64,000 nucleotides of DNA from Planktosalinus sp963977065 (GCA_963977065.1 CAXBNF010000001.1:372001-436000); one strand, 5' to 3'; shown: positions 7,755-16,673, counted from the first letter of the stretch. Translations and numbers: made by a program. The notes: generated from the sequence alone by a model not told the origin.

Positions 7755-8510
7755 TTAAACGGCCTTCGCTTCTTCTTTGATCCAGTCGTAGCCTCGCTCT
7801 TCTAGCTCGTATGCGAGTTCTTTTGTACCGGTTTTTACGATTTTACCGTCCATTAGAACGTGTACAAAATCGGGGACAATATGATCGAGAAGTCTTTGGT
7901 AATGTGTGATGACAACGATTGCGTTTTTCTCACTTTTCAATTTATTGACTCCGTTTGCCACGACTCTCAAAGCATCAATATCCAATCCGGAATCGGTTTC
8001 ATCAAGGATGGCCAATTTTGGGTCTAGCATTGCCAATTGGAAAATTTCATTTCTCTTTTTTTCACCACCAGAGAAACCTTCGTTTAGGGAACGCGAAAGA
8101 AACTTTCTGTCCATTTCAAACATTTCGGCTTTTTCCCTGATCATTTTCAGCATTTCATTGGCAGGCATATCTTCGAGACCTTTTGCTTTACGGTTTTCGT
8201 TGATGGCTGTTTTGATGAAATTGGTTACTGAAACACCGGGTATTTCAACAGGATATTGAAAGGACAAAAAGATGCCTTTGTGAGCACGCTCCTCTGGAGC
8301 GAGTTCTGCGATATCTTCAGTTTCAAAGTATATATTACCTTGAGTAACATCAAATTCTTCTTTCCCTGCAATTACAGAGGCTAGGGTACTTTTTCCGGAA
8401 CCATTGGGTCCCATGATTGCGTGTACCTCTCCGGCTTTAACCTCAAGGTTAATGCCTTTTAAAATATCGTTTTCTTCTACACCAGCGTGTAAATTTTTGA
8501 TTTGTAACAT
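7755..8510 (-). CDS. sufC: Fe-S assembly ATPase SufC
   Basis: A 251-residue ABC-type ATPase. Walker A is GPNGSGKST near 35-43, the ABC signature is NEGFSGGEKKRNEIF near 142-156, and Walker B is LAILDETDSGLDIDAL. FSGGEKKR and DSGLDIDAL are typical of SufC. It powers cluster assembly on SufB-SufD in the cytoplasm. The gene starts seven bases after a small lipoprotein gene that separates it from sufB, and is followed by sufD. Confidence 0.95.
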   Translation of the reverse strand: MLQIKNLHAGVEENDILKGINLEVKAGEVHAIMGPNGSGKSTLASVIAGKEEFDVTQGNIYFETEDIAELAPEERAHKGIFLSFQYPVEIPGVSVTNFIKTAINENRKAKGLEDMPANEMLKMIREKAEMFEMDRKFLSRSLNEGFSGGEKKRNEIFQLAMLDPKLAILDETDSGLDIDALRVVANGVNKLKSEKNAIVVITHYQRLLDHIVPDFVHVLMDGKIVKTGTKELAYELEERGYDWIKEEAKAV

Positions 8511-8517
8511 TGTTTTT

Positions 8518-8874
8518 TTATTCTAGTTTTACATCGGGTTGAGAGGGTCTGTTGCTTACAGTTACAATTTCTTTAATTGTTACAATTTCTTCCCAACCTT
8601 CTTCATTTTCTTCTTTTTTGTTTATTATTCCTTTTACAACGACCGGCACCATATCAAAATCATCTATTTTGATTGGGTTTACTCGTTCTGCAAGCTCTTT
8701 TGCCATATCATCTATTTTTACTCCATAAATAAAATCGGTTCCTTTAAGGACGGCTGCATCATCAAGATAAATAAAATCTGCTTTAATTTCCTGAGCTTCT
8801 GCTGAAGACTCTTCATTATTTTTACAACTTGTAAAAGCAACAAATAAACTAAATACAATAAAAACTTTTTTCAT
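8518..8874 (-). CDS. Small predicted lipoprotein inside the suf operon
   Basis: A 118-residue protein with a lipoprotein signal (MKKVFIVFSLFVAFTSCKNNEE, Cys near residue 17) and an acidic mature part (KADFIYLDDAAVLKGTDFIYGVKIDDMAKE...). I do not recognise the family. It sits between sufB (24 bases upstream) and sufC (seven bases downstream), so it is almost certainly co-transcribed and probably co-regulated with cluster assembly. The segment DFDMVPVVVKGIINKKEENEE suggests a compact beta domain. An envelope role tied to iron or oxidative stress is possible but is only inferred from position. Confidence 0.75.
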   Translation of the reverse strand: MKKVFIVFSLFVAFTSCKNNEESSAEAQEIKADFIYLDDAAVLKGTDFIYGVKIDDMAKELAERVNPIKIDDFDMVPVVVKGIINKKEENEEGWEEIVTIKEIVTVSNRPSQPDVKLE

Positions 8875-8898
8875 TTGGTTTTATAATTAGGTGGTTTT

Positions 8899-10347
8899 TT
8901 ATCCTACTGAGCCTTCGAGGCTTATTTCAAGTAATTTTTGAGCTTCCACAGCAAATTCCATCGGTAATTTATTGAGCACTTCTTTGCTAAAACCGTTTAC
9001 TATTAAAGCGATGGCTTTCTCAGTATCTATACCACGTTGATTGCAGTAAAAGATCTGATCCTCACCTATTTTTGAGGTGGTTGCTTCGTGCTCGATTTTA
9101 GCGGTTTTATTTTTTGCTTCAATGTATGGAAAGGTGTGTGCACCACATTTATTTCCCATCAATAGGGAATCACATTGTGAAAAGTTGCGGGCGTTTTCTG
9201 CTCGTGGGCTTATTTGCACCAAACCTCTGTATGAGTTCTGGGATTGCCCTGCTGAAATACCCTTAGAGATAATGGTGCTTCGGGTGTTTTTCCCAAGGTG
9301 AATCATTTTGGTTCCGGTATCGGCTTGCTGAAAATTGTTGGTAACAGCAATGGAGTAAAACTCACCAATGGAGTTATCGCCTTTCAAAACACAACTTGGA
9401 TATTTCCAGGTAACGGCACTACCGGTTTCTACTTGTGTCCAGGAGATTTTGGCATTTTTCTCGCAAAGGCCTCTTTTGGTCACAAAATTATAAACGCCCC
9501 CTTTACCTTCTTTGTTACCGGGATACCAGTTTTGAACGGTTGAGTATTTAATTTCAGCATTGTCTAAAGCTATGAGTTCTACCACTGCAGCGTGCAATTG
9601 GTTTTCATCACGTGAGGGTGCTGTACAACCTTCAAGATAACTCACATAACTGCCTTCATCTGCAATGACAAGGGTTCGTTCAAATTGTCCTGTGCCGGCT
9701 TGATTGATTCTGAAATAAGTCGAAAGCTCCATAGGGCATCTCACCCCTTTTGGAATATAGCAGAAAGAGCCGTCGCTAAATACAGCCGAATTCAATGCAG
9801 CATAAAAATTGTCACGTTGGGGTACAACAGTGCCTAAATATTTTTTTACCAGTTCTGGGTGCTCTTTAATCGCTTCTGAAATGGAACAGAAAATAATTCC
9901 TTTTTCTGCCAGTGTTTTTTTGAATGTTGTCGCAACAGAAACCGAGTCCATCACAATGTCAACTGCCACGCCGGCAAGTTTTTTTTGTTCGTCCAGAGAA
10001 ATGCCAAGTCTTTTAAAAGTGTCCAGGAGTTCAGGATCCACTTCGTCTAAGCTGTCATATTTTGGTTTTGAGTTGGGTGCAGAGTAATAAGAAATCGCCT
10101 GGAAGTCGGGTTTTTGATAATGTACATTTGCCCACTTGGGTTCAACCATTTCTTTCCAGTACCTGAAAGATTCCAGGCGCCATTCAGTCATCCATTCTGG
10201 CTCTTCTTTCTTTTTGGAAATTGCTACTACTACTTCTTCATTAAGGCCCACAGGAAAGGTATCAGATTTTATATCTGTATAGAAACCATATTTGTATTCT
10301 TTGGTTTCGAGTTCTTTCTGTAAGTCGTCTTCTGTATATTTTGACAT
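8899..10347 (-). CDS. sufB: Fe-S cluster scaffold subunit SufB
   Basis: Starting at the ATG at 10345-10347 gives 482 residues (MSKYTEDDLQKELETKEYKYGF), the usual SufB length. A longer in-frame start at 10428 lies inside the preceding gene's sequence and was rejected. SufB marks include SISEAIKEHPELVKKYLGTVVP, FVTKRGLCEKNAKISWTQVE, and RNFSQCDSLLMGNKCGAHTFP near the C terminus with the conserved cysteines of the cluster and persulfide site. SufB is the main scaffold of the SufBCD complex. The gene begins 19 bases after sufA. Confidence 0.95.
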   Translation of the reverse strand: MSKYTEDDLQKELETKEYKYGFYTDIKSDTFPVGLNEEVVVAISKKKEEPEWMTEWRLESFRYWKEMVEPKWANVHYQKPDFQAISYYSAPNSKPKYDSLDEVDPELLDTFKRLGISLDEQKKLAGVAVDIVMDSVSVATTFKKTLAEKGIIFCSISEAIKEHPELVKKYLGTVVPQRDNFYAALNSAVFSDGSFCYIPKGVRCPMELSTYFRINQAGTGQFERTLVIADEGSYVSYLEGCTAPSRDENQLHAAVVELIALDNAEIKYSTVQNWYPGNKEGKGGVYNFVTKRGLCEKNAKISWTQVETGSAVTWKYPSCVLKGDNSIGEFYSIAVTNNFQQADTGTKMIHLGKNTRSTIISKGISAGQSQNSYRGLVQISPRAENARNFSQCDSLLMGNKCGAHTFPYIEAKNKTAKIEHEATTSKIGEDQIFYCNQRGIDTEKAIALIVNGFSKEVLNKLPMEFAVEAQKLLEISLEGSVG

Positions 10348-10366
10348 AATTTTTTTCCTTTTTAGC

Positions 10367-10696
10367 TTAAAGCGAAAAACTTTCTCCACACCCACAAGTG
10401 CGGTTAGCGTTTGGGTTGTTGAAAACAAATCCTTTTCCGTTCAGGCCACCGCTGTATTCCAACGTGGTGCCCACCAGATAAAGAAAACTTTTTTTATCAA
10501 TGATGATTTTCACGGCATTGTCTTCAAAAATTTTGTCTTCATCTCGCGATGAATTGTCAAACTTCAATTCATAAGACAAGCCGGAGCAACCACCACTTTT
10601 TACGCCCACTCTCACAAAATCATTTGTGACATTAAAACCTTCCTCAGCCATAAGCTGTGAGATTTTGGTTTTTGCAGTATCGCTTACTTTAATCAT
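10367..10696 (-). CDS. sufA: A-type Fe-S carrier protein (SufA/IscA/HesB family)
   Basis: A 109-residue A-type carrier with the three invariant cysteines in place: Cys37 in KSGGCSGLSYEL and Cys101/Cys103 in NRTCGCGESFSL at the C terminus. These proteins bind and deliver Fe-S clusters to apoproteins. It is the first gene of the suf operon, with a flavobacterial -7 element TATATTTG about 30 bases upstream and sufB 19 bases downstream. Gene order favours the name sufA, though sequence alone does not separate SufA, IscA and ErpA. Confidence 0.92.
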   Translation of the reverse strand: MIKVSDTAKTKISQLMAEEGFNVTNDFVRVGVKSGGCSGLSYELKFDNSSRDEDKIFEDNAVKIIIDKKSFLYLVGTTLEYSGGLNGKGFVFNNPNANRTCGCGESFSL

Positions 10697-10725
10697 CTTA
10701 AGTAGATTTGTTCTAAATAGAGATG

Positions 10726-10733
10726 CAAATATA
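10726..10733 (-). promoter_or_regulatory. Candidate -7 element of the suf operon promoter
   Basis: Minus-strand TATATTTG matches the flavobacterial -7 consensus TAnnTTTG and lies 29 bases before the sufA start codon. No convincing TTG -33 element is seen at the usual distance. No IscR- or Fur-like palindrome was recognised nearby. Confidence 0.5.
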
Positions 10734-10831
10734 CAAATAATATAACGTCTTAGTGTGTTAGATATATTATAAAATTAGATGGGTCTATAGCGTTTATTAA
10801 TAGTTTGGCAATGAGAGATTGGGAATGAAAT

Positions 10832-11896
10832 TTAGTTTGGATTCTGAAAGTCAGGATTGTTAATAAACCCGGGATCTGAAAGCGATAGTAGAAATGCTTT
10901 TAGGTCTGCTTTATCTTCTTCAGAAAGTTGTACACCTCCTTGAGCAACGGCTTTCATGAGGGGGTCTATTGTTTCAGAAAACACCAGTCCTTCACTGTAG
11001 TGGTTGATTACTTCTTCGAGGGTTTCAAATCGGCCATCGTGCATATAGGGTGCAGTAAAGGCAAGATTTCTCAAAGAAGGAGCTTTAAATTTTCCATTGT
11101 CACGAGGATCTCCGGTGACATTTCCCAACCCCAAATCAGTGAATGATTCATCCAGCCCGTTATTGTGAAAGGTATTATCTGTCCAAAGTGGATTAAAGGG
11201 ATTTCCATGGCAATGAAAACAATCTCCCAGTTCTTCAGACATAAACACATTGATACCATTGAGTTCCTGGGGTGTTAAAATATTTTCTCCTAAAAGGTGC
11301 CTGTCAAACCTGGAGTTTCCCGAAATAAGAGTGCGCAAAAACTGAGCAATCGCTTTAGTGACTAATACTGAATCAATGGTTGCTCCTTCAAATGCTTCTT
11401 TAAATAGCTGTGGGTAATCATCGTGATTTATTAAACTTGCTTCAGCTTGAGGCCAGGTATTGTTCATTTCGATGGGGTTTGTCACCGGTTCAAAGATTTG
11501 ATCTTCAAGAGTGGGAGCGCTTCCATCCCAATTAAATTTTTGATTGAAGTTCCAAGCGAGATTTTGCAAAGGCATAGAGTTTCTAAGTCCTGCAATGCCT
11601 TCAACGCCCACACTAAATTGACGCGGGTCTGAAAAAGCATTTTGAGGGCGGTGGCAATCTGCACAAGCTTGTGTACCATTGCCGGATAGGATGGGGTCAA
11701 AAAACAGTTTTCTGCCTAAAGCAACACCTTCCTTGGTTTGTGGGTTTGATGCAGGGATGACGGGATCTGATAAATACTGTAAAAACAGTTGAAGAATCTC
11801 AAGAGGTTGAGGGTTTGCAACATACTTATCGTCATTTGTTTGACAGGAAACAATGATAATAAGTATACCAGCTAGTATGACTAACTTAAAGCGCAT
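10832..11896 (-). CDS. MbnH-like di-haem peroxidase-family lipoprotein
   Basis: A 354-residue lipoprotein (signal MRFKLVILAGILIIIVSC, Cys18) of the bacterial cytochrome c peroxidase/MauG superfamily. Two haem c motifs are present, CADCH at 78-82 and CFHCH at 226-230, plus the family signature TAPYMHDGRFETLEEV near 281-296. It starts where the MbnP-like gene ends (one shared base), and this pairing is the hallmark of MbnH, a di-haem enzyme that oxidises a tryptophan of MbnP in methanotrophs. A plain cytochrome c peroxidase cannot be excluded from sequence, but the partner gene makes the MbnH-like role the better reading. Likely periplasmic or surface-anchored. Confidence 0.85.
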   Translation of the reverse strand: MRFKLVILAGILIIIVSCQTNDDKYVANPQPLEILQLFLQYLSDPVIPASNPQTKEGVALGRKLFFDPILSGNGTQACADCHRPQNAFSDPRQFSVGVEGIAGLRNSMPLQNLAWNFNQKFNWDGSAPTLEDQIFEPVTNPIEMNNTWPQAEASLINHDDYPQLFKEAFEGATIDSVLVTKAIAQFLRTLISGNSRFDRHLLGENILTPQELNGINVFMSEELGDCFHCHGNPFNPLWTDNTFHNNGLDESFTDLGLGNVTGDPRDNGKFKAPSLRNLAFTAPYMHDGRFETLEEVINHYSEGLVFSETIDPLMKAVAQGGVQLSEEDKADLKAFLLSLSDPGFINNPDFQNPN

Positions 11897-12654
11897 CAGG
11901 GGGTTGTTATTTCTCCTAAACTAAACACTGTCCCACTATTGTCATACATCATTTTTTGTGCAGTGTAGTTCATCATCAGCTCTGTATTTAATTCATTTAA
12001 ATCCCAGGTGTGTGGATTTTTAAACCATTCAGCGACATTCATTTTGAACTCAATTGATTTGTTTTGATTTAGTGTAAAATTTGATGAAAGAAACACGGTT
12101 CTATAATTAGCTTCAAACATGTTTTGGCTCACACGTGCTGTTCCCATGTGATAATTAAAAGGTTGTGCTCCTTCAGGGGTTTCATAGGTGCCGTCCATTT
12201 GTAAAAAATGATAGCCTCCTCCCAAATTTTCAGGCCAATTCCAGGATACAGAATTTAAATCAGCATAAGCGCCAGAGACATTAAATTGCTCGTCAAGTCC
12301 AAAGGTAAAAGAAATAACTGTATAATTTCCTTCTGGGATATTTGCATTATAAGTGAAACTCAAACTTTCTTCATCTGACAAGTCAAACAGTTGATATCCT
12401 AGTAACTGAGTTGTTTCGCCATCTTCTTTGTAGAAGGTTATGTTGGAAATGATGTATCGCAGGCGGTCAAGTGAAACTTGATCTCCATTTGCATTAGTAA
12501 ATGAGGTAGTGCCAAAATCTTCAAAAGTAAGGTTTTGGTCATCCCAGTTATGTGATAACTTAAATGTTAAGTCGAGGTTGTTTGATTTTTCATCATCACT
12601 GCTGCACGCACTTAGAAGGGAAATTATACCTAGAAGCATTAATACTTTTTTCAT
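11896..12654 (-). CDS. MbnP-family lipoprotein (putative copper-binding protein)
   Basis: A 252-residue lipoprotein (MKKVLMLLGIISLLSAC, Cys17, followed by SSDDEKS, a surface-export-like signal). The body matches the MbnP family: an N-terminal beta-strand segment (LDLTFKLSHNWDDQNLTFED), VSLDRLRYIISNITFYKEDG, and the central WNWPENLGGGYHFLQMDGTY near 138-157. MbnP of methanotrophs binds copper after one Trp is oxidised to kynurenine by its di-haem partner. Candidate Trp residues here lie in SHNWDD, SWNWPEN, AEWF and HTWD; I cannot tell which is equivalent. It is seven bases downstream of the repeat lipoprotein gene and adjoins the MbnH-like gene. Confidence 0.82.
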   Translation of the reverse strand: MKKVLMLLGIISLLSACSSDDEKSNNLDLTFKLSHNWDDQNLTFEDFGTTSFTNANGDQVSLDRLRYIISNITFYKEDGETTQLLGYQLFDLSDEESLSFTYNANIPEGNYTVISFTFGLDEQFNVSGAYADLNSVSWNWPENLGGGYHFLQMDGTYETPEGAQPFNYHMGTARVSQNMFEANYRTVFLSSNFTLNQNKSIEFKMNVAEWFKNPHTWDLNELNTELMMNYTAQKMMYDNSGTVFSLGEITTP

Positions 12655-12660
12655 TTTGGA

Positions 12661-14025
12661 TTATTTTAATTTTATTATGAGAACGTCTTTTGAGCCCTTA
12701 TTATTGGGTACATCAAAATCATTGCTTTCTGTACTTCCGGCAAGAACAATATTTCCGGTTGAGGTCAATAGACTTGAGTTGCCAAAATCGAGTGCACTGC
12801 CGCCATAGTTTTTTTCAAAACTAATATTTCCGTTAGCATCGGTGATTACAATCCAAAAATCACTTTGTCCATAGTTAGCATTGACATCCTGATCATTGCT
12901 TCTTGATGTCCCGAAAACGATTAAATTTCCATCGGGTTTTTCAATGATATTTCTACCGGTGTCAAACTCTGAACCTCCATAAGATTTTTGCCAAAGCAAA
13001 TCGCCGTTTTCATTAATTTTAATTAACCAAGCATCTGCATTCCCTTTTGGGTTTGAAACTTGCTGGTCTGAACTTCGGGTGTCACCCAAAATTAAATAAT
13101 TGCCATCTTGAGTTTTGGTAATTGAATAGGCAATTTCAATTCCAGAACCTCCATAATTTTTTTGCCAAACTAAACTCCCTGAAGAATCGACTCTCACCAC
13201 CCAATAATCATAACTCCCTCTTGGATTTGTAATGTCAAAGTCATCACTTTCAGAATTTCCAACTAATATGAAACCGCCATCTGACGTTTGAATAACATCA
13301 TAAGCCCTGTCATTATTTAAGCCGCCAAAGTAGGCGTTCCATTGTTCTACACCGGAAGCGTTAGTTTTTATTCCCCAAAACTCTCCCACACCATGTCGAT
13401 TTCCAGATTTGTTTTTGCTTTGTTGTTGTGCAGCCCTACCGTCAAAGTCCATATATCCCGCGAGAAAGTAACCTCCATCTGAAGTTTGAATAACAGCCTG
13501 ACCTTGATCGATTCCACTAAATCCATAATTTTTTTCCCATTGCATGTTTCCGGAGGAGTCTAGTTTAAGTAGCCAAAAGTCATAAAAGCCGTTGTTTTGT
13601 GAAACATCACCATCATTGCTTCGAGTATAGCCTATAACAGCAAAGCCACCGTCATTAGTACTGATGATTCTTGTTGCACGATCATCGGCTGATCCTCCAT
13701 AGGTTTTACTCCATTGGAGTTCGCCATTGGGGTCAGTTTTAAAAACCCAGAAATCTGCATCTGTACTAATTTTGTCTGAAATATCACCATCATTACTCAA
13801 TGTGAAGCCCAAAATAGCATACCCGCCATCTGGAGTTTCAATGATTGAATTGGCATCGTCTTCAAGGGAACCACCAAAGGTTTTTGCCCATTCTATTTCA
13901 CCAGTAAAGGCTGCTGGAGGAGTATCGTCTGTTGTAATTGAGTCATCATCACTTTTACAAGAAAACAATAGTATTAAAAAGGAAAATACAACAGTTTTTA
14001 TAATGGTTTTTCGGGGCAAAAACAT
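12661..14025 (-). CDS. Repeat lipoprotein, predicted beta-propeller
   Basis: A 454-residue lipoprotein (signal ending LFSC, then KSDDDSITTDD, a strong surface-export-like signal). The rest is about seven units of 50-60 residues with the pattern DFWVxKxDxxGxLQWxKxYGGSxxD, then IxxTxDGGFxIxGxTxSNDGDV. Each unit looks like one blade of a propeller. I know of no assigned function for this type; it may display or bind a surface partner. It overlaps nothing but is two bases from the choice-of-anchor B gene upstream and seven bases from the MbnP-like gene downstream, so all four genes should be co-transcribed. Confidence 0.78.
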   Translation of the reverse strand: MFLPRKTIIKTVVFSFLILLFSCKSDDDSITTDDTPPAAFTGEIEWAKTFGGSLEDDANSIIETPDGGYAILGFTLSNDGDISDKISTDADFWVFKTDPNGELQWSKTYGGSADDRATRIISTNDGGFAVIGYTRSNDGDVSQNNGFYDFWLLKLDSSGNMQWEKNYGFSGIDQGQAVIQTSDGGYFLAGYMDFDGRAAQQQSKNKSGNRHGVGEFWGIKTNASGVEQWNAYFGGLNNDRAYDVIQTSDGGFILVGNSESDDFDITNPRGSYDYWVVRVDSSGSLVWQKNYGGSGIEIAYSITKTQDGNYLILGDTRSSDQQVSNPKGNADAWLIKINENGDLLWQKSYGGSEFDTGRNIIEKPDGNLIVFGTSRSNDQDVNANYGQSDFWIVITDANGNISFEKNYGGSALDFGNSSLLTSTGNIVLAGSTESNDFDVPNNKGSKDVLIIKLK

Positions 14026-14027
14026 AT

Positions 14028-15455
14028 TTATTTAACGATTAATTTTTTAGTGATAGTTGAATTTAGTACAACAAAATACATACCGGGATTTAGAGAGCTA
14101 ATATCAATCGTCCTTTTAATTGTGTTGTTGTTTTCAATAGATAAAACCTGTTGTCCCAACGTATTGATAACTTGTATTTTTTCAATTGGAGTGTTTTGAG
14201 ATTGAATAGTTAGATAGTGATTTGCAGGGTTTGGAAACAAGTTGAAACTTTCTTTTGAAAAAGACTCAGTCGATAAAAAGTTGGGATCTTTAACTAAAAA
14301 GAAGCCTCTATTTATATCACTAATTACAATATTACCACTAGCAAAGTAAGGATAAACACTCCAGGCTCCATCAAAACCCACATCGTTAGAGGAGGGATAA
14401 GTATCAAAAAAACCAGTTTCAACCATAGTTGGATTTTGAGTAGTATGATTGTCTAAATCTGAAACATCAATCACCCGCATTCCGGCAGTATAGTTAGCTA
14501 AGTAGAATTTATCACCTTTTACGTAACCGTTGTGGTCTATAGCAGCAGTGGGTCCGGTATAGTCAAAAGATTGAAAAGGATTGTCTAAGTCAGTGAAGTC
14601 AAAAACAATGGTTCTTGTGTTAAATCCAAAATTTAGCTCATCAATTTCATCTCCCAATAGAAAAAATCTTTGGTCTTCTGTAAACCATCCTTGGTGAGAG
14701 TAGGCTACATTAGTATAAGCAACAGAGCTGATAAGCTGTACATTACTTTTATTGGTCACATCAAGTATAACGATTTCATTTTCGTTACTGCCAATGTAAA
14801 GCTCTTTACCCACATGGTCTTGATCAGGACCTGTGTAAACTAAAACTTGAGCGTCATGAGTATAGTCAACTGCACTGTAACCTGACACAAAAGAGGGGTT
14901 TGTAGGATCTTGAATATTAACGATATAAGGGCCGCCATTAAATTGCTGGGTTCCAACTGCATAAGCATAGCCGTTTTCTTCATTGATTACTATGTTATGT
15001 GCTCTGCCAAATCCATCAAAATGGGCATCATGATTAAATATCTCTGGAGGATTACTAACATTGCGTAACCTTGTTAAATCAAAAACCTGCATGCCATGAT
15101 TATCTGCTTCACTTACAATAAATACATGATTGTTGTAAACTTTGGCGTCTCTCCAGGTGCTGTTAAAAGTATGTGTGGGAAGTTTGCCTAAATAAACAGC
15201 GTTTACAGGATCAGAAATATCAATAAACGCAGTACTGTCTCCAAGACACATAATGGCATATTCTTTTCCTGTATCAGGGTCTGTCCAGCCCCAGGAATCA
15301 TTACCGCGGTCTGCACCAAAAACATTTAAATCAAAATGGGCCTGTAGATCATATCCATCACAAGGATAAGGACCGGCAAAACCATTCACACACGGGGTTT
15401 GGGCAAAAATAAAGCCACAGCTTAAAAGTAGGAGGGGGAGTAATTTGATTTTCAC
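14028..15455 (-). CDS. Secreted choice-of-anchor B/LVIVD-repeat protein with T9SS sorting domain
   Basis: This 475-residue protein has a signal peptide (MKIKLLPLLLLSCGFIFAQ), then a family-typical region: DSWGWTDPDTGKEYAIMCLG near 54-73, FIDISDPVNAVYLGKLPTHT and STWRDAKVYNNHVFIVSEA. These are LVIVD-like propeller repeats of the 'choice-of-anchor B' family. The last 75 residues form a type A T9SS sorting domain (NLFPNPANHYLTIQ to GMYFVVLNSTITKKLIVK), so it is secreted or surface-bound. It is the first gene of the operon leading to the MbnP/MbnH pair. Similar proteins with different C-terminal anchors define the family name. Enzymatic activity is unknown. Confidence 0.85.
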   Translation of the reverse strand: MKIKLLPLLLLSCGFIFAQTPCVNGFAGPYPCDGYDLQAHFDLNVFGADRGNDSWGWTDPDTGKEYAIMCLGDSTAFIDISDPVNAVYLGKLPTHTFNSTWRDAKVYNNHVFIVSEADNHGMQVFDLTRLRNVSNPPEIFNHDAHFDGFGRAHNIVINEENGYAYAVGTQQFNGGPYIVNIQDPTNPSFVSGYSAVDYTHDAQVLVYTGPDQDHVGKELYIGSNENEIVILDVTNKSNVQLISSVAYTNVAYSHQGWFTEDQRFFLLGDEIDELNFGFNTRTIVFDFTDLDNPFQSFDYTGPTAAIDHNGYVKGDKFYLANYTAGMRVIDVSDLDNHTTQNPTMVETGFFDTYPSSNDVGFDGAWSVYPYFASGNIVISDINRGFFLVKDPNFLSTESFSKESFNLFPNPANHYLTIQSQNTPIEKIQVINTLGQQVLSIENNNTIKRTIDISSLNPGMYFVVLNSTITKKLIVK

Positions 15456-15598
15456 GATTTAGATTTTTTTATTAATAAGTTTACAATACTACAATTTTTT
15501 CAAATGAAATAAGCTTATACTATTGTTAAAAATACTTTTACTAAAACCTTATTTTAACTAATGATAGCCTCTTCTTTTACTATTGTCTAAATAAACTG

Positions 15599-15606
15599 TA
15601 ATTTTG
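15599..15606 (+). promoter_or_regulatory. Candidate -7 element upstream of thiL
   Basis: TAATTTTG fits the flavobacterial TAnnTTTG consensus and lies 17 bases before the thiL start codon. A TTG at 15583-15585 is closer than the usual -33 spacing. Confidence 0.45.
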
Positions 15607-15623
15607 CACTACAAATAGAAATT

Positions 15624-16673
15624 ATGTCCAAAGAGAACTCAAAAACAAAGAAAGATATTGCAAGTCTGGGCGAATTTGGTCTTATCGATCATTTGACCAA
15701 AGACTTCAAGATCAAACATTCTTCTACAATCAAAGGCGTGGGTGATGATGCTGCTGTTTTGTATGAAAAAGACAACTACCAGGTAGTAACCACAGATTTG
15801 TTGATTGAAGGGGTGCATTTTGATTTGAGTTATATGCCATTGAAACATTTAGGGTATAAAGCAGTGGTTGTTAATCTCTCAGATGTATATGCCATGAATG
15901 CCGTGGCAAAACAGATTACTGTTTCTATTGCACTATCAAACAGATTTCCTCTGGAAGCAGTTGAAGAACTGTATGCCGGAATCAAAATGGCTGCAAAATT
16001 CTACAATGTTGACGTGGTGGGTGGAGATACGACTTCTTCAACCCGAGGATTAATTATAAGCATCACTGCATTAGGGGCTGTTGAAAAAGATGATTTGGTT
16101 TACCGAAGTGGCGCCAAAGAAAATGATTTACTGGTTGTGACCGGAGATTTGGGAGCGGCTTATTTGGGGCTTCAGGTTTTAGAAAGAGAAAAACAAGTAT
16201 TTCAGGTGAACCCCAATAACCAACCCGATTTGACGCCCTACACTTATTTAGTAGAAAGACAGTTGAAACCGGAAGCTCGGAAGGATATCAAAGAACTTTT
16301 AAAAGCTCTTGAAGTAAAACCCACATCGATGATTGACATTAGTGACGGACTTTCCTCAGAAGTGATGCACCTTTGTAAAAATTCAAAAATGGGTTGTAAT
16401 TTATTCGAAGATAAAATCCCGTTAGACCAGCAGGTGATTTCAACTTGTGAAGAATTTAATATAGATAGTACAACCATTGCATTAAATGGTGGCGAAGATT
16501 ATGAATTGCTTTTTACAATCGCTACAGATGATTTTCCTAAAATCAAGGGGAATCCGCATTTGACCGTGATTGGACATATGACTTCAGCAAGTGAAGGAAT
16601 GCATTTAATCACACGCGGCAATACAAAAATTCCATTAAAAGCAAGAGGATGGAATTCTTTTCAAGACACTTGA
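15624..16673 (+). CDS. thiL: Thiamine-monophosphate kinase
   Basis: A 349-residue ThiL of normal length. The metal- and substrate-binding motifs are visible: GVGDDAAVL near 40-48, TTDLLIEGVHFDL, VNLSDVYAMNA near 87-97, and VVGGDTTSS near 132-140. SMIDISDGLSSEV and ALNGGEDYELLFT near the C terminus are also typical. It phosphorylates thiamine monophosphate to thiamine diphosphate. It stands alone on the plus strand, diverging from the T9SS protein gene; its last 13 bases overlap the convergent zinc-ribbon gene. Confidence 0.95.
   Translation: MSKENSKTKKDIASLGEFGLIDHLTKDFKIKHSSTIKGVGDDAAVLYEKDNYQVVTTDLLIEGVHFDLSYMPLKHLGYKAVVVNLSDVYAMNAVAKQITVSIALSNRFPLEAVEELYAGIKMAAKFYNVDVVGGDTTSSTRGLIISITALGAVEKDDLVYRSGAKENDLLVVTGDLGAAYLGLQVLEREKQVFQVNPNNQPDLTPYTYLVERQLKPEARKDIKELLKALEVKPTSMIDISDGLSSEVMHLCKNSKMGCNLFEDKIPLDQQVISTCEEFNIDSTTIALNGGEDYELLFTIATDDFPKIKGNPHLTVIGHMTSASEGMHLITRGNTKIPLKARGWNSFQDT

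Noticed and set aside
10348..10428. N-terminal extension of SufB
   Set aside because: The 27 extra residues overlap the end of sufA in another frame and do not resemble SufB; the inner ATG gives the family-standard start.
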